Below, piece by piece: positions 1-11,450 of a stretch of DNA of 64,000 bases; within the stretch, counting starts at the first letter, position 1; each line of letters begins with the position of its first letter. Origin of the DNA: Brachyhypopomus gauderio (taxonomy: Eukaryota; Chordata; Actinopteri; Gymnotiformes; Hypopomidae); contig NC_135212.1 of the NCBI RefSeq assembly GCF_052324685.1, forward strand, positions 47,009,325 to 47,073,324, read 5' to 3'. Below the pieces are notes generated by a model. It was given only the letters and a program-made list of their open reading frames with translations, was not told the DNA's origin and searched no databases. The position numbers and the translations under genes were made by a program.

Positions 1-1198
1 GCTACAAAATACAACACCTGAGCAATAAATGTACATAAATGTTTATATAATGGAGTTATCTGGGGGTCCTCCTCAAATTTAGTGAATCCTGGTTTACAAG
101 GTATGAAGCTCTATTGTTTTTATCAGATTCACTATCGCAAAAACATAAGCAATAAGATTAGCTGCTTTAAGTAGGTATGTTACAAAAAAAGTTAAAGTCC
201 AAAAATGGCAAATTCACACCACTGGATAGAGCCTTTATACAAACAGAACAACACCGTCCATGTTAAGATTGGTTTAGAAAAAAAAAATGGCATTTTAAGT
301 CTGGTTCTAGGCCTGAGCTCCGTGGTTGGGAGGGTGCTGTCCAGGGTTTCCCTCTCCCAGCCGCTGGGGCGGGTATGCGGGGGTCACTGGGAAGTGCGTC
401 CTTGGGACTCCACTGCTCCTGGAGGGGGCGCAGGTGGGCGGGATTCCCTGGTCTTTTTCTGCCTGCTTCTGGCCTCTGGGGGAATGTTGTCGCAGCTTTC
501 TACCCTCGCTATTAAGTGCATTCCGTGCATTTATCCTCTGTTGCACTTACATAAACAAACACACTCACACACATACATCAGTCATTTGTGTAGTTTTCCA
601 AGTGCTGTATGTCTCAGGTACATTTTCTGCTCTTCTTTCAGGAGCAGCAGCTGGTGAACCATTGCAGTGGTCATTTGTTCTGTGTTCTTTCTGCCATTCT
701 GTCTTCTCCCTTTTTACTTTCTCTCCCCCTTTTTTCTCTCCTCTCCTGTATGGTCCACCTAACCCCAATTATTTTCATTTGATCCTTACATAAAAACTAA
801 GTTGTCCCCCAAAGATGGTGGGGTGGAGGTGGGCCAAAAAAAAGGGTTGGGGGTGTGAGGAGCGTGTCCTCCCCAGAGTTGAAATGAAACCTATACCACT
901 GTCTTTGAGAGGGCAGGCTGGAAGAGTCCTGGGAATCAAAGGAACAAACTTTGGCACTTATTCCAGATTGTTGCATGCAGTGTAGCATCTCTTGATAAAC
1001 TTTTATTCAGAGTTCAAAGTGGAATCAGTTGAAAAGTTGGAAAACCAAAGGTTTGACTTTGGAATTGTTGATCAGAGACCAACAAGCCTTCAATTATATC
1101 TTGAAATGTGAGATGCTGTGATGTGTAGTCGGTGTGGGTGGAGAGTGTGTCCATGTAATATCTGGTGCTCCATGTCGATTGGTTCAGATAGGATTTAC
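1..1198. other. Non-coding stretch, no gene seen
   Basis: No spliced or single-exon gene is supported. Bases about 300-480 are GC-rich and 660-760 are pyrimidine-rich; the flanks are AT-rich. The composition change suggests an old repeat, but I cannot assign a family. Confidence 0.4.
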
Positions 1199-1238
1199 AT
1201 TATATATATATATATATATATATTATATTTTACCTTGA

Positions 1239-1240
<2 letters not shown>

Positions 1241-1321
<81 letters not shown>
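1241..1321. repeat. (TA)n microsatellite
   Basis: About 80 bases of uninterrupted TA, with a shorter TA run at 1199-1223. It lies against the left end of a hAT-like element. Confidence 0.95.
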
Positions 1322-1322
<1 letters not shown>

Positions 1323-1325
<3 letters not shown>

Positions 1326-2429
1326 GGCTGGGTATCGATTTAAATTTCAAGAATCGATCCGATTCCGAAGATTAAGAATCGATTTATTTCGATTTAATCC
1401 GATTTAATCGATTCGATCCAATTCGGGGTTTAGTGTTATTAAAAATGTATTTGAGCTGTTTCCTGACTATGTACAGAAGCAACATGTTAAAACTAGTATT
1501 ATATCGATATTAATCAGCAAATAGTTACTGGTAGTTGGTAGTTACTGACGGCTGGACAATAAACAGAGGACATCTTTGAGGTGTCTATATCTGCAACAGT
1601 GGACTCCTACTGGGACACTAACCAGTGCATTATTATTATGATTGAAATAATTAAGAATTCACCCAAAAGCTGTTGCTACCAAATGCATTTTTATTTTAAA
1701 AGTGCTCACACTTAATAAACTGAAATTATAAAATTTAAACGTGTATTTTTCTTTAAAGTGTGAATATAATAACAGAACTGTCACGTTATGGTCCCCGACC
1801 CCTCCCTGTTGGGCGTGTGTTAACGGTGTCTGCGTCTACTCGTCTGCGTCTGTAGATCTCAGTGGGTGCGGGTGCGTCTTGTGATAATCCTCACCTGTGG
1901 CTCGTCTCGTCATCACGTGGGGTTTATGTGGTTTGTCTATTTAATGTGTGTTCGCGCAGCGTCCTGTGCTCGTCGTTGTTTGAGTCACACATGTTCTATG
2001 TAAATGTGCTTTATGTGCGCTGTCTGCGCTTTGGTAAATGTAATAAACGTAACGATTTGGAAAGTGCAAAGGATTATGTCTCGTCCATCGCCTTGCGCCC
2101 AACGTTACAAGAACATTTTTAACTTTTATTAAATGTAAAAACACTGGGTAAACTGTCAGTGACATGGACTAACTGTAAATAGTCACTGACACTGGATAAA
2201 CTGTCCTTCTGCTTTTAGATTGCCGATTTGACTATCGTCGTTACTGTCACTGTCCGACGCCATGTTGTTTTACAGTTAGTTAGACCGAGCACGCCTGCGT
2301 GAATTCAGTGACGAGGCGGGTGTAAAAGTTCACTAAAAAAATCGATCTTTGGACGTACGAATCGATTATCAGATCATCTTATGTGAATCGATTCTGAATC
2401 GGAAAATCGATTTTTTCAACACAGGCCTA
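1323..2429. mobile_element. hAT-like non-autonomous DNA transposon between TA arrays
   Basis: The left end reads TAGGGCTG and the right end CAGGCCTA, an imperfect inverted pair. Both subterminal regions are rich in ATCGATT motifs. The 1.1 kb element sits between two TA microsatellites, so its target duplication cannot be read with certainty (ATATATAT against GTATATAT). No transposase frame is present. A solo LTR is nested inside it at 1779-2109. Confidence 0.6.
1779..2109 (+). mobile_element. Solo LTR (331 bp) with 5-bp target duplication
   Basis: It starts TGTCACG and ends GTTACA, so it has TG...CA ends. The five bases AGAAC lie directly on both sides (1774-1778 and 2110-2114). Inside are a TATA-like CTATTTAATG near 1937 and an AATAAA near 2041, in the order expected of a + strand LTR. 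No internal retroelement region remains. I cannot tell Gypsy from other LTR superfamilies. Confidence 0.75.
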
Positions 2430-2518
<89 letters not shown>

Positions 2519-2532
2519 CATATATATATACA

Positions 2533-2601
<69 letters not shown>
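2430..2601. repeat. (TA)n microsatellite with CATA/GTATA interruptions
   Basis: About 170 bases of TA repeats with a few TACATA interruptions. It separates two DNA transposon remnants. Confidence 0.95.
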
Positions 2602-2605
2602 GTAT

Positions 2606-3297
2606 CAGTAGCGAACCGTGACCATTAAACCTGGGCCCGCTACAACCCCCCCCCCCCCCCTCCCCCCCGATTTTTTTTTCCCTCTCCTAATAAACTGCAA
2701 TAAAGAATAAAGAAAAAACCGAGACGATAGTATAGCTTTAGAAACGCATGTAGTGCGTTCAAATAGCATTTGTACTAGATAACTAGTTAAGCAAAATAAG
2801 TTTCCAAACAAAATAAGGTTTCACAGCTCCATGGTTCTCGGAAGCGGAATATGTAAATGAGGATGTCAAAGGGCCGAATCGAAACTAGCTAGCGGCGGTA
2901 GGCTAACAACAGCTAGCGTCGCCACAGCGGGCGGAAATTATCATACAGTTAAGCCCGCCCACTAAGAGGGAGGATATGATTGGTCAATTTTACTGTCATT
3001 GGAAACTGGTATTGCGCTGAATTATAACTGCCAGGCCCTCTGTAAACGAACAGCGGGCATCACAGTCCTGATAGGGGGAGACACAGGCTCACAGGCTTCC
3101 ACTTAACCCCTCACCTTCCAACACAGATTGAATAGACACGGTTGAATAATCTATTTGCTTATATTTTTGTAATTGTTTAGATGTCGATTGTAAAACTGTA
3201 AGTAGATAAAATAAAATAGGATAATTATATATATAATGTTTTAAGAATATTTTAGGCCCTCTGAGAGGGCGTAGATGGCCCTGACGGTTCCCCACTG
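2606..3297. mobile_element. Non-autonomous DNA transposon, hAT-like
   Basis: The left end CAGTAGCGAACCGTGA and the reverse complement of the right end CAGTGGGGAACCGTCA match at 13 of 16 positions. It is 692 bp long, contains a poly-C run at about 2645-2667 and has no coding frame. TA repeats flank it on both sides and obscure the target duplication. Confidence 0.6.
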
Positions 3298-3418
<121 letters not shown>

Positions 3419-3570
3419 CAAATTTTTGTGTACAGTTTCCAGAACATTTTGGCTAGAGGACCTTCATAAGCTGTTCCTCCTATTATTAATTCAGAAGCTC
3501 TTTGCTTGCACAGCTGATGAAGGAACGTCCTGTTTCTCTGGAAACTTTGTGTACTTCACTACACCAGCTC

Positions 3571-3579
<9 letters not shown>

Positions 3580-3652
<73 letters not shown>
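3580..3652. repeat. (TA)n microsatellite
   Basis: About 70 bases of TA preceded by a short TG run. Confidence 0.95.
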
Positions 3653-3685
3653 GTATTCATATAAGTAAACATCTTATTTTATACA

Positions 3686-3867
3686 TATTAGTGCTGTCAA
3701 TTCCAGGTGCCGCGATTAAAAGTCCTCACCAGGATTTTGCTCAAGCCTGCTAGATTTTCTAATTAGCAATCCAGGTAAAATTTGTGGAATCAACACAATC
3801 CAGGAAGCCTGAGCAAAATCCTGGTGAGGACTTTTAATCGCGGCACCTGGAATTGACAGCACTAATA
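3686..3867. mobile_element. Fold-back MITE with about 58-bp perfect terminal inverted repeats
   Basis: The first 58 bases (starting TATTAGTGCTGTCAATTCC) are exactly the reverse complement of the last 58. A spacer of about 60 bases lies between them. It is flanked by TA-rich sequence and has no coding potential. It abuts the left end of the Tc1-like element at 3872. Confidence 0.85.
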
Positions 3868-3871
3868 TATA

Positions 3872-4912
3872 TACACTGCTCAAAAAAATAAAGGGAACAC
3901 TTAAACAACACAATATAACTCCAAGTCAACCACACTTCCGTGAAACCAACCTGTTCAGTTAGGAAGCAACACTGACTGTGAATCAATTTCACCTGCTGTT
4001 GTGCAAATGGAATAGACAACAGGTAGAAATGAGAGGCAATTAGCAAGACCCCCCCTATAAAGGAGTGGTTCTGCAGGTGGGGACCACAGACCACTTCTCA
4101 GTACCTATGCTTTCTGGCTGATGTTTTGGTCACTTTTGAATGTTGGTGGTCCTTTCACACTCGTGATAGCATGACACGGACTCTACAACCCACACAAGTG
4201 GCTCAGGTAGTGCAGCTCATCCAGGATGGCACATCAATGCGAGCTGTGGCAAGAAGGTTTGCTGTGTCTGTCAGCGTAGTGTCCAGAGGCTGGAGGCGCT
4301 ACCAGGAGACAGGCCAGTACACCAGGAGACGTGGAGGAGGCCGTAGGAGGGCAACAACCCAGCAGCAGGACCGCTACCTCCTCCTTTGTGCAAGAAGGAA
4401 CAGGAGCACTGCCAGAGGCCTGCAAAATGACCTCCAGCAGGCCACAAATGTGCATGTGTCTGCACAAACGGTTAGAAACTGACTCCATGAGGATGGTATG
4501 AGGGCCCGACGTCCACAGATGGGGGTTGTGCTCACAGCCCAACACCGTGCAGGAGGCTTGGCATTTGCCAGAGAACACCAGGATTGGCAAATTCGCCACT
4601 GGTGCCTTGTGCTCTTCACAGATGAAAGCAGGTTCACACTGAGCACATGTGACAGAGTCTGGAGACGTCGTGGAGAGCGATCTGCTACCTGCAACATCCT
4701 TCAGCATGACCGGTTTGGCAGTGGGTCAGTAATGGTGTGGAGTGGCATTTCTTTGGAGGGCCGCACAGCCCTCCATGTGCGCACCAGGGGTAGCCTGACT
4801 GCCATTAGGTACCGAGATGAGATCCTCAGACCCCTTGTGAGACCATATGCTGGTGCGGTTGGCCCTGGGTTCCTCCTAATGCAGGACAATGCTAGACCTC
4901 ATGTGGCTGGAG
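3872..4912 (+). mobile_element. Tc1-like transposon, 3' truncated
   Basis: The left end TACACTGCTCAAAAAAATAA is the terminus of a common fish Tc1 family, followed by the usual subterminal sequence and a transposase frame from 4171. The match stops at about 4912, just after the second catalytic motif. From 4913 the sequence becomes a different repeat starting CAGCGTTTCTCAACC. The right half and right inverted repeat are not found anywhere in the window. Confidence 0.88.
4171..4912 (+). pseudogene. Tc1 transposase pseudogene, N-terminal two thirds
   Basis: The frame starts with a helix-turn-helix region ([18 protein letters not shown]) that binds the transposon ends. It continues to the first catalytic Asp in FTDESRF and the second in QDNARPH. 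An in-frame TGA at 4480-4482 interrupts it, and the truncation removes the third catalytic residue (the E of DD34E). Both halves are in one frame with no other break, so this was a fairly recent insertion that can no longer make transposase. Confidence 0.88.
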
Positions 4913-5280
4913 CAGCGTTTCTCAACCGGGGTGCCGTCTGTCTTCATCGGGGGTGCCGTCAAAATATTCTGATGTGAAATAAAAAACTATAGTTTTAAAA
5001 ATTGAAGTTATTATACGCTTTAAAAATCATTAAAATGTATTTCATATGACCAGATCTCTCAAGTTTGGTGGGCGTGAGCTTTTTTTCCGGCGGGGGGGAT
5101 TGGAATCTGTCGCGATGGTTAGTGTAGCGGCTGTGTGTGTGTGTGGTTGGGGAGCGGGCTGGCTAAAGTCTACCAAGAAACAGCGCGATCTATATTCTGA
5201 TTGGTTCAACCTGTTATAATATACAACCGATGGATTGGCTGAATATGCTGCGGTGTGCGGCGATTAGATTATTAAAAAAA
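4913..5280. mobile_element. hAT-like fragment, one end only
   Basis: It begins CAGCGTTTCTCAACC, which resembles hAT termini of the CAGTGNTTCTCAA type. No matching inverted end was found nearby, so the right boundary is a guess. No coding frame. Confidence 0.4.
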
Positions 5281-6359
5281 TAAATTAATAATAATATTCA
5301 AGCGTGAGAAATTCCATGTGTGGCGTGAGCGTGTGAAATCGCTAAATATGCGATACAAATATCTTTACATTTTCTTTAATACCGGTTTTGGTTCAATTGC
5401 TAAAATATATCTTAAGTAGGTGATTGTGCTACCAACATACACTTTTACATGTTGGTGGAGGGACTGGACAACAGAGCACAGTATCTCTGTTCGCAGTATG
5501 ACCTGCCTGAAGGTAATTGTACTAGTGTTGTCAAAAAAATCGATATGTATCGATACTGAACATTCTGAAACGGTACAATACTCGTTTCTCTTAAGTATCA
5601 ATTCTTTTTACATAAAATGCGCTTTCGTTTGAGCCACCCAAGCCGCCGTAATGCACAGGACAGTTTGTAATGCTAAAATGGCAGCTAAAGCAAACGCAGT
5701 GCTGTTGGATTCGAAGCAGATACAGATGGAAAACCGAAGGACACGAACAAGCCAGTTTGCAAGCGGTGCTTTTGGAACATTTCAACGAAGGGCGCTAAAG
5801 CCTGGTTGAGTGACCAGCGCTTGACTCCAGCCACCTCGCGCGAACCTCCGCGAGCGGTGGAGGCGTTTATACTTTCCGCTTTGCAGTGTTGTCCGAAACT
5901 ATATGTGGTAGTATAAAAGAGACACCCCTCAACAACAGGGGAATGAACACTTACCTGACGAATTTTAATGCTGCTTTGTGTTTCAGGTTTGAAGGTGCTG
6001 GAATGTAGGCTAGAGTACTTTAAAATGCTTGAAATTGTAACTACTTCGTTTCACAACAAATATCTGTCTGACTGAACAGTTCACTTGCATTACGTTAACA
6101 AATACGAGCCTCTTGTAATTCCAGGACGAAACATGAGAGAACGTGAAGACGTTAAGATTGGGCGTTTTGAAATTAAACAACCATTAAATTATGTGGTAAA
6201 AAGCACAATTTTTTACCACATTACCACATTTTTTACCGAAACTCGGCCCGATCGAAAAATAGTCGCACGAGTGAAAAATCGGCTGAAAATGGGCCAAAAA
6301 TCGCACAGTGTACACCCAGCTTAAGTTATGTTTTTTGTTGAATCTCCGTAGCGTTCTCC

Positions 6360-6993
6360 TGTCACGCCCCTTGATCTCGCCGCCCATTGTTAGTCTTGAT
6401 CAGCTGTTTATGTTTAACTCCTTGATGTGTTTGGTTTATATTCCCGTGTGTAATATAAACATTGTTGCGAGAGTTGTATGTTCTGTTCCCCGTGTTTGTT
6501 ATCGGATCTGCCCTTGGTGTTTAACTTTGATCATTGTATGTTCAGCGTTTGGTCCTTTCGATTAGATTTGTTTCGAGTTGTTTCGCAGATCATCCTATGT
6601 TTGGTTTTATACTCTTTATTGAGTCAACGCGTTATTGTTTCCTGATGGTTCGTTAGTGAAGTTAGTTGATTTCGCCAGGTCTGTTTTGCATTAGTCCGGT
6701 TTATTGTATTGTCCTTTTTGAATACGTTTGTTTGTTTACTGTTTGTGTAATAACTCGTTCATATTTTTGTATTCCTTGTCGTGTCTGAGAGGTGTGGGTA
6801 ACTAGTCTGTGTACTATTGTTCACTCAAGGAGTTTTACCATTGCATTCGCAGTATTTCGTTGTCTGAAGCTCCGAGTGTTAATGTAAATGAAATGCCTCG
6901 CCATTAAAGAGCGATTCGAGCCGATTAGGTTAGGAGACGGGAGGAAACTCCTACTCCTACCAATAAATCTGACTCTCAGCAGCATCTGTGTCC
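6360..6993 (+). mobile_element. LTR-like insertion inside the hAT element
   Basis: It starts TGTCACGCCCC, like the solo LTR at 1779, and carries an AATAAA near its right end (6962). The bases TTCTCC flank the segment (6354-6359 and 6994-6999). It does not end in CA, so the right boundary or the class is uncertain. No coding frame. Confidence 0.4.
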
Positions 6994-7029
6994 TTCTCCT
7001 AGTTCTTGCATGTTACATCCACCTTATAC

Positions 7030-7184
7030 AGGTGTATGAACCCTGCAAACATGACTTTGTTCATTGCGCTGAAGGCGCGGCACGCGCAAAGTTACAAAAT
7101 TCGAGAGATGCACGACCTCGCGTGCGCAGCGCTTCAGCGCGATGAACAAAGTCATGTTTGCAGGGTTCATACACCTTGTGGAAT
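7030..7184. repeat. Inverted repeat, about 45-bp arms
   Basis: The left arm (GTGTATGAACCCTGCAAACA...) pairs with the right arm ending in GGGTTCATACAC, around a GC-rich loop with GCGC motifs. Single-arm relatives occur near 25,990 and 30,210. Confidence 0.8.
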
Positions 7185-8164
7185 TCAAACACTTGTATGT
7201 CACTTTCAAGGTCCATTTCAATATTTCCCAGCATGAGCAAAGACACTTCGTCAGACGTTCAAAAGACGTCCACTGAAAAGCCAGAATGAAAGTTTTTGCG
7301 ACGTCTTTTTTAAACGTCTTTTGAACGTCTATTGCTGCCGTTCAGTTGCAGTTTTTGCACGTCCACTGACATCCAATAAAGGTCCTAGGCAGACGTTCAG
7401 ATAGAAAATTCGTCATAGATGTCCATGTTAAGTTAAGGTTAAGGTCCTAGTCACACTGTCAGATTTTGAACCAGTTTTGAACGTCCACCAGACATGGGTC
7501 TGGACTGACCTACGTGATACAGACATGATTTTAACGTCTTTTTGATATCGCATGTTTGTTGGGATAAGTTAAATATTTATACATATACTCTAAATTATTC
7601 GCTTTTTTACCACATTATTTAATGGTTGTTTATTTTCGTCTTCACGTTCTCTCATGTTTCGTCCTGGAATTACAAGAGGCTCGTATTTAACGTCATATAA
7701 GTGAACCGATCAGTCAGCTATTTGTTGTGAAATGAAGTTACACTTTCAAGCATTTTTTAACACAAAGCAACATTCATTTGTTTATAAAAAAAATAAAAAG
7801 GCTTTAAAACAGAAATTAGCACAGTATCTGACTTTGGTATCGAATTTTAATATATTTTTAAGTATCGTATCGAAGTTGTAATTCTTAGTATCGTGACAAG
7901 CCTAAATTGTACATTTTAATTGTAATTGTAAAAAATACCAGCATAAAATGGATCAATTATTGACTGGACCTGCTGTACTCTATACAAATAGAATCTTCAA
8001 CCAGACAGTACTGTGATGTTTCCTCGCATTGTGGGTCATTCATCCCCTGAGTCAGGAAACCACTTCATTCTTTGGATTAGTGCAAGATATTCTACTCTAG
8101 GTGGAGTTGTACAATCTGCTGTAAATGGCTTAATATGCAGCCAATGGGATATTTATTTTAACAG

Positions 8165-10822
8165 GTGTTTTGTGGACACTTAAAGAAGATTCGCATATAT
8201 GATTCACTGAACAAGTACAAGGAGGTTGTGACAAAGGATATGGATTTACTGAGGCAAGTTCTTTATGAGTGATATTAATTTTTTATTTAAACATAATGCT
8301 TTTTTCTCTCACTCTTACTCTCACAGGGTGTTTGTTGAAAGAGTGCTGTCTCTTTTTTACTACCCCCACCCCCTCCCCTCTAGCCATGTTTTTCAGGATG
8401 TTTGGCAGTTGAAAGAGTGGACAGTGGAATACTCAACACAGTGGCACCAGCAAGATTCTGACAACTGTGGGGTATTTGTATGCACTGTAAGTCAAGCTTG
8501 ATTTGTTAGAATTAACCAGTTGTACTGGAGCGGTGTTCATGAAGCAAAGACGTGTACTGTAAAAAATGCTTTTGGCCGATAAAGTGCAGTCATTCTATCC
8601 AAAACTTTGTGAATAAAACCACTAAGCACACTTCGATCTACATGCGTTTTCTAAAGCCTAATGTTTCATTGATAATGGCATAACTGCATTGTGTGATTGT
8701 ACCACTCTAGCTATTCCCTCTAGCCAGTGTTCACTTGCACTTTATTTCATTTTGTGTATAAATAAATGTATTTCACGATGCAGGATTTCTGACATGTCCA
8801 GGGCTTGCATTATTCAGCTTACTAAGACATTCTGCTTTGTAAAATACCCTTTACAAAGCAAAAATTAGTTGAGCCAAAGAAAGCTAAATATTCCAATTGG
8901 GCAAACTTCAAATTTTGGGAGCTAGTCAGTTCCTCTGCACTTTTGATACTGGGTAGCCTTATTTTTTTTTTAATAATTTTTCACTCATCTTTTCTGTCTG
9001 TTTGTTTACTAAACCCATAATTGTATCAGGGACCATAGGCATTGTAGCTATTGTTTTGTGTTTTATGGCAAACAGATGGCAGAGATGGAACTACAAGGGA
9101 AACAAATGACATCAGAATCACTAAAACATTCACATCTACAGTATTTCCGGAGGTACCATGCTACATTGGTGAAAGATGTAGTTATAGAGGTTAGTGAAAA
9201 GAATCCAGCTTGCTGTACCTGAACTTTTTTTTATTACCTTTGGTAATATTGAGATTTTTTTATATAATAATTTTTAACCTTACATTCTTAAAGGACTCTG
9301 CAAAGACTAAGAAGACAAATACAAATGCTACAGATTGCATGGCCAGTAAACTGAACGTGTGTACATTCCAAAAAGTGGGCCAAAAATGGTATGTACTTCA
9401 TGCAATGTGTTTATGGAATGTAGATAAAAATACAAAGTGATCTCACTTCTATTCATATCTTAGGTCTCTCTATCCTGAAGTTGACACAATTCAGTGGGTT
9501 CAGTGTGACTTGTGCAAGGGCTGGTTGCACACTGATTGTGCTGGAGTGTCAGAGGCAGATGTCAAACGTGGATCATTTAAGTGTGGCTGTGAAATCACAC
9601 AACCATATACCTATGACAGGTATGCAACTGCATTTGTGTGAGTGTTTTTCTTGGATCAATAAATTGTATCTGTATCACAGCACCCTGAACACTCTACTCA
9701 AGGATGGTTTGGAGGCTTTGTTAACTGATGATGAAATTAAGGTATTTCAACTCTTACTGTGTGAGCTGGTGAAGTGAAAAGTTGAACAAATGTTGAAGTT
9801 TGTAATTTATTCATTAATATATATTTCCCCCTAGAGCTTGCTTTTACTTAGATTGTTCACACATAGCCATTGAATGTTGAATTGATTCATTGATTAACTG
9901 ATAAAATTTTGGATAGTGATTTTAAATGATTTTTGTTTTATAGATTATTAATAAATAATGTGTGTAACAAAATCTGTCTCAGGCCATACATGGGGCTCTT
10001 TACAAAGGACAAAAGCGATCAAATCGTTGGTACCTTTGGAAGCACCCACAAACTTCACCAAAACTTAAACAATGCCTCAAACCAAGGATGACCCCTTTCA
10101 GTGATGAAGTTGTAAGTGAGGACATCTTTTAACCTTTTTTATTTGAAGTTTAATATAACATTACTGTATCTTCTGTTTGCTATATTCAATTACATTTGTC
10201 TTCATTGTTCCATGTCTTATCTATAAGACACAACAGCTACTTGACAAAATTTCCAAGGCACTAAACATGCAAAATGACTTCCCAAACCTTGACCTCCTTT
10301 TTGACGTGTTGCTCCCAGAGGTATTTGTTTTTGTACTGACAATTTCACTTGAACAGGTGAGCTGTACATGGGTTCATTTAAATTTTTTAAAACAGTAAAG
10401 TTGTAACGCGAACCCCCAGGGAACAGGGGACTCGCGGGGGTTTTGTAGGAGATGAACCCAGGGGCAAAACCCAAAAGAAAACACGACAAACTGAGACCGC
10501 CGTCACTAAGCGGGAAACACGGAAAAGAAAACTGAGTAAAAACTCAGAAAATGAGAACACACACACACACACGGAGGAAAGCACTCGACGTGTCGTGACA
10601 AAAAGGGAGCACAAACGAACAAAATAAAAACTAGCCAGGGAGCTGGCTGAAAACAAATAGCACACGGAGGAAACCACTCGACGTGTCGTGATCAAAGTAG
10701 CACAAACAAACAAAATAAAAACTAGCCAGGGCTGAAAACAAAAGCATAAAAACTAAAAATATAGAGAAGAAAACAGCTTGGGGAAAACTTGAGAAAGGCC
10801 AGTAAGGGCGCAGGAGAAGAGA

Positions 10823-10871
<49 letters not shown>

Positions 10872-11450
10872 TGCTCAATAACCAGGAGTAGGGCTGGCTG
10901 CAAGAGCGAGAGGCAACAAACAACTCAGCAGTGAGGTACTGCAACCGTGCCCATTAAATAGGGGAAGGCACAGCTGCAGGTCCTCACCACTGATTGCATC
11001 TCCCACGAGTATTAGCTCGTGGGTTCCCTCCAGTGGCGACAGGAGGGCTGGTCCTGGACCCAGTCCTGACACTACCACGAGTATTTGCTCGTGGGTTCCC
11101 TCTGGTGGCGACAGGAGGGATGGTCCTGGACCCAGCCCTGACAAAAGTAGCATTGACAATCAAAGCCAAGGGTTTTTTTTTGTAAAAAAAAATTATATAA
11201 ATTAAAAAAGAATTTAAATATTTAACTAGTATTCATGCATATCAGTGATTATAGTTCCCTTAAACAGGACAAATGCACTAAAATATGAAAATCACAACTC
11301 TTGGCAAAATAAGAACACTTGCAGTTACTAATGAAGTTTTTTTTCTGTGGCCCTGCCCCCTCAAAGGTTACACTCAAAATTATTGAGAAACATATATTCC
11401 GCTATGCAGCAGAAACTTTACTTGCCTCTGGCTATGCTATAAAAATCAAG
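8165..11450 (+). CDS. Ulp1/SENP-like protease with PHD-type zinc segment, partial spliced gene
   Basis: Nine exons join in phase with no stop: 8165-8253, 8327-8486, 9076-9189, 9294-9388, 9464-9619, 9681-9741, 9983-10111, 10228-10320 and 11367-11450, giving about 327 residues. The first two exons resemble the C48 (SUMO protease) core, with the catalytic Asp in IYDSLN and Gln/Cys in QQDSDNCGVFVC. The fifth exon has WVQCDLCKGWLHTDC and FKCGC, as in a PHD finger (C4HC3), but the first cysteine pair is unclear. The catalytic-His exon and the start were not found, nor a stop, so both ends are open. The first intron uses a GC donor. Proteases of this type remove SUMO-like modifiers and PHD fingers read histone tails. 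That this protein does both is inference. It could be a fish host gene or a gene derived from a Ulp1-carrying transposon such as KDZ or EnSpm. Confidence 0.65.
10402..11143 (-). mobile_element. Solo LTR (742 bp) with 5-bp target duplication
   Basis: On the minus strand it starts TGTCAGGG and ends GTTACA. AAAGT is repeated on both sides (10397-10401 and 11144-11148). A TATA-like CCTATTTAATGGG lies at about 10949-10961 (minus). Inside are a tandem duplication at the LTR start (11000-11140), a second near-repeat of about 100 bp (10,570-10,740) and a GA run (10,823-10,869). It lies in an intron of the protease-PHD gene. No internal coding region remains. Confidence 0.78.

Larger units (their letters stand above)
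5523..7904. mobile_element. hAT-type transposon, 2.4 kb, 8-bp target duplication
   Basis: It starts TAGTGTTGTCA and ends TGACAAGCCTA. The eight bases AATTGTAC are exactly repeated at 5515-5522 and 7905-7912, the hAT signature. There is no transposase. It holds a module shared with other hAT copies in the window (5879-6200) and part of the same module inverted (about 7575-7760). It also holds an LTR-like insert (about 6360-6993), a palindrome (7030-7184) and a GACGTC-rich stretch (about 7240-7560). Confidence 0.85.

Noticed and set aside
4234..4707. Minus-strand frames over the Tc1 transposase
   Set aside because: Shadows of the transposase frame.
5420..5512. Upstream exon of the protease-PHD gene
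   Set aside because: It has AG and GT borders and is open in phase 0, but the peptide lacks the expected His-Trp motif at the right spacing. The link to 8165 is not convincing.
8014..8180. Short frame with GNHFILW as the catalytic-His exon
   Set aside because: The motif is tempting but no donor joins it in frame to the exon at 8165.
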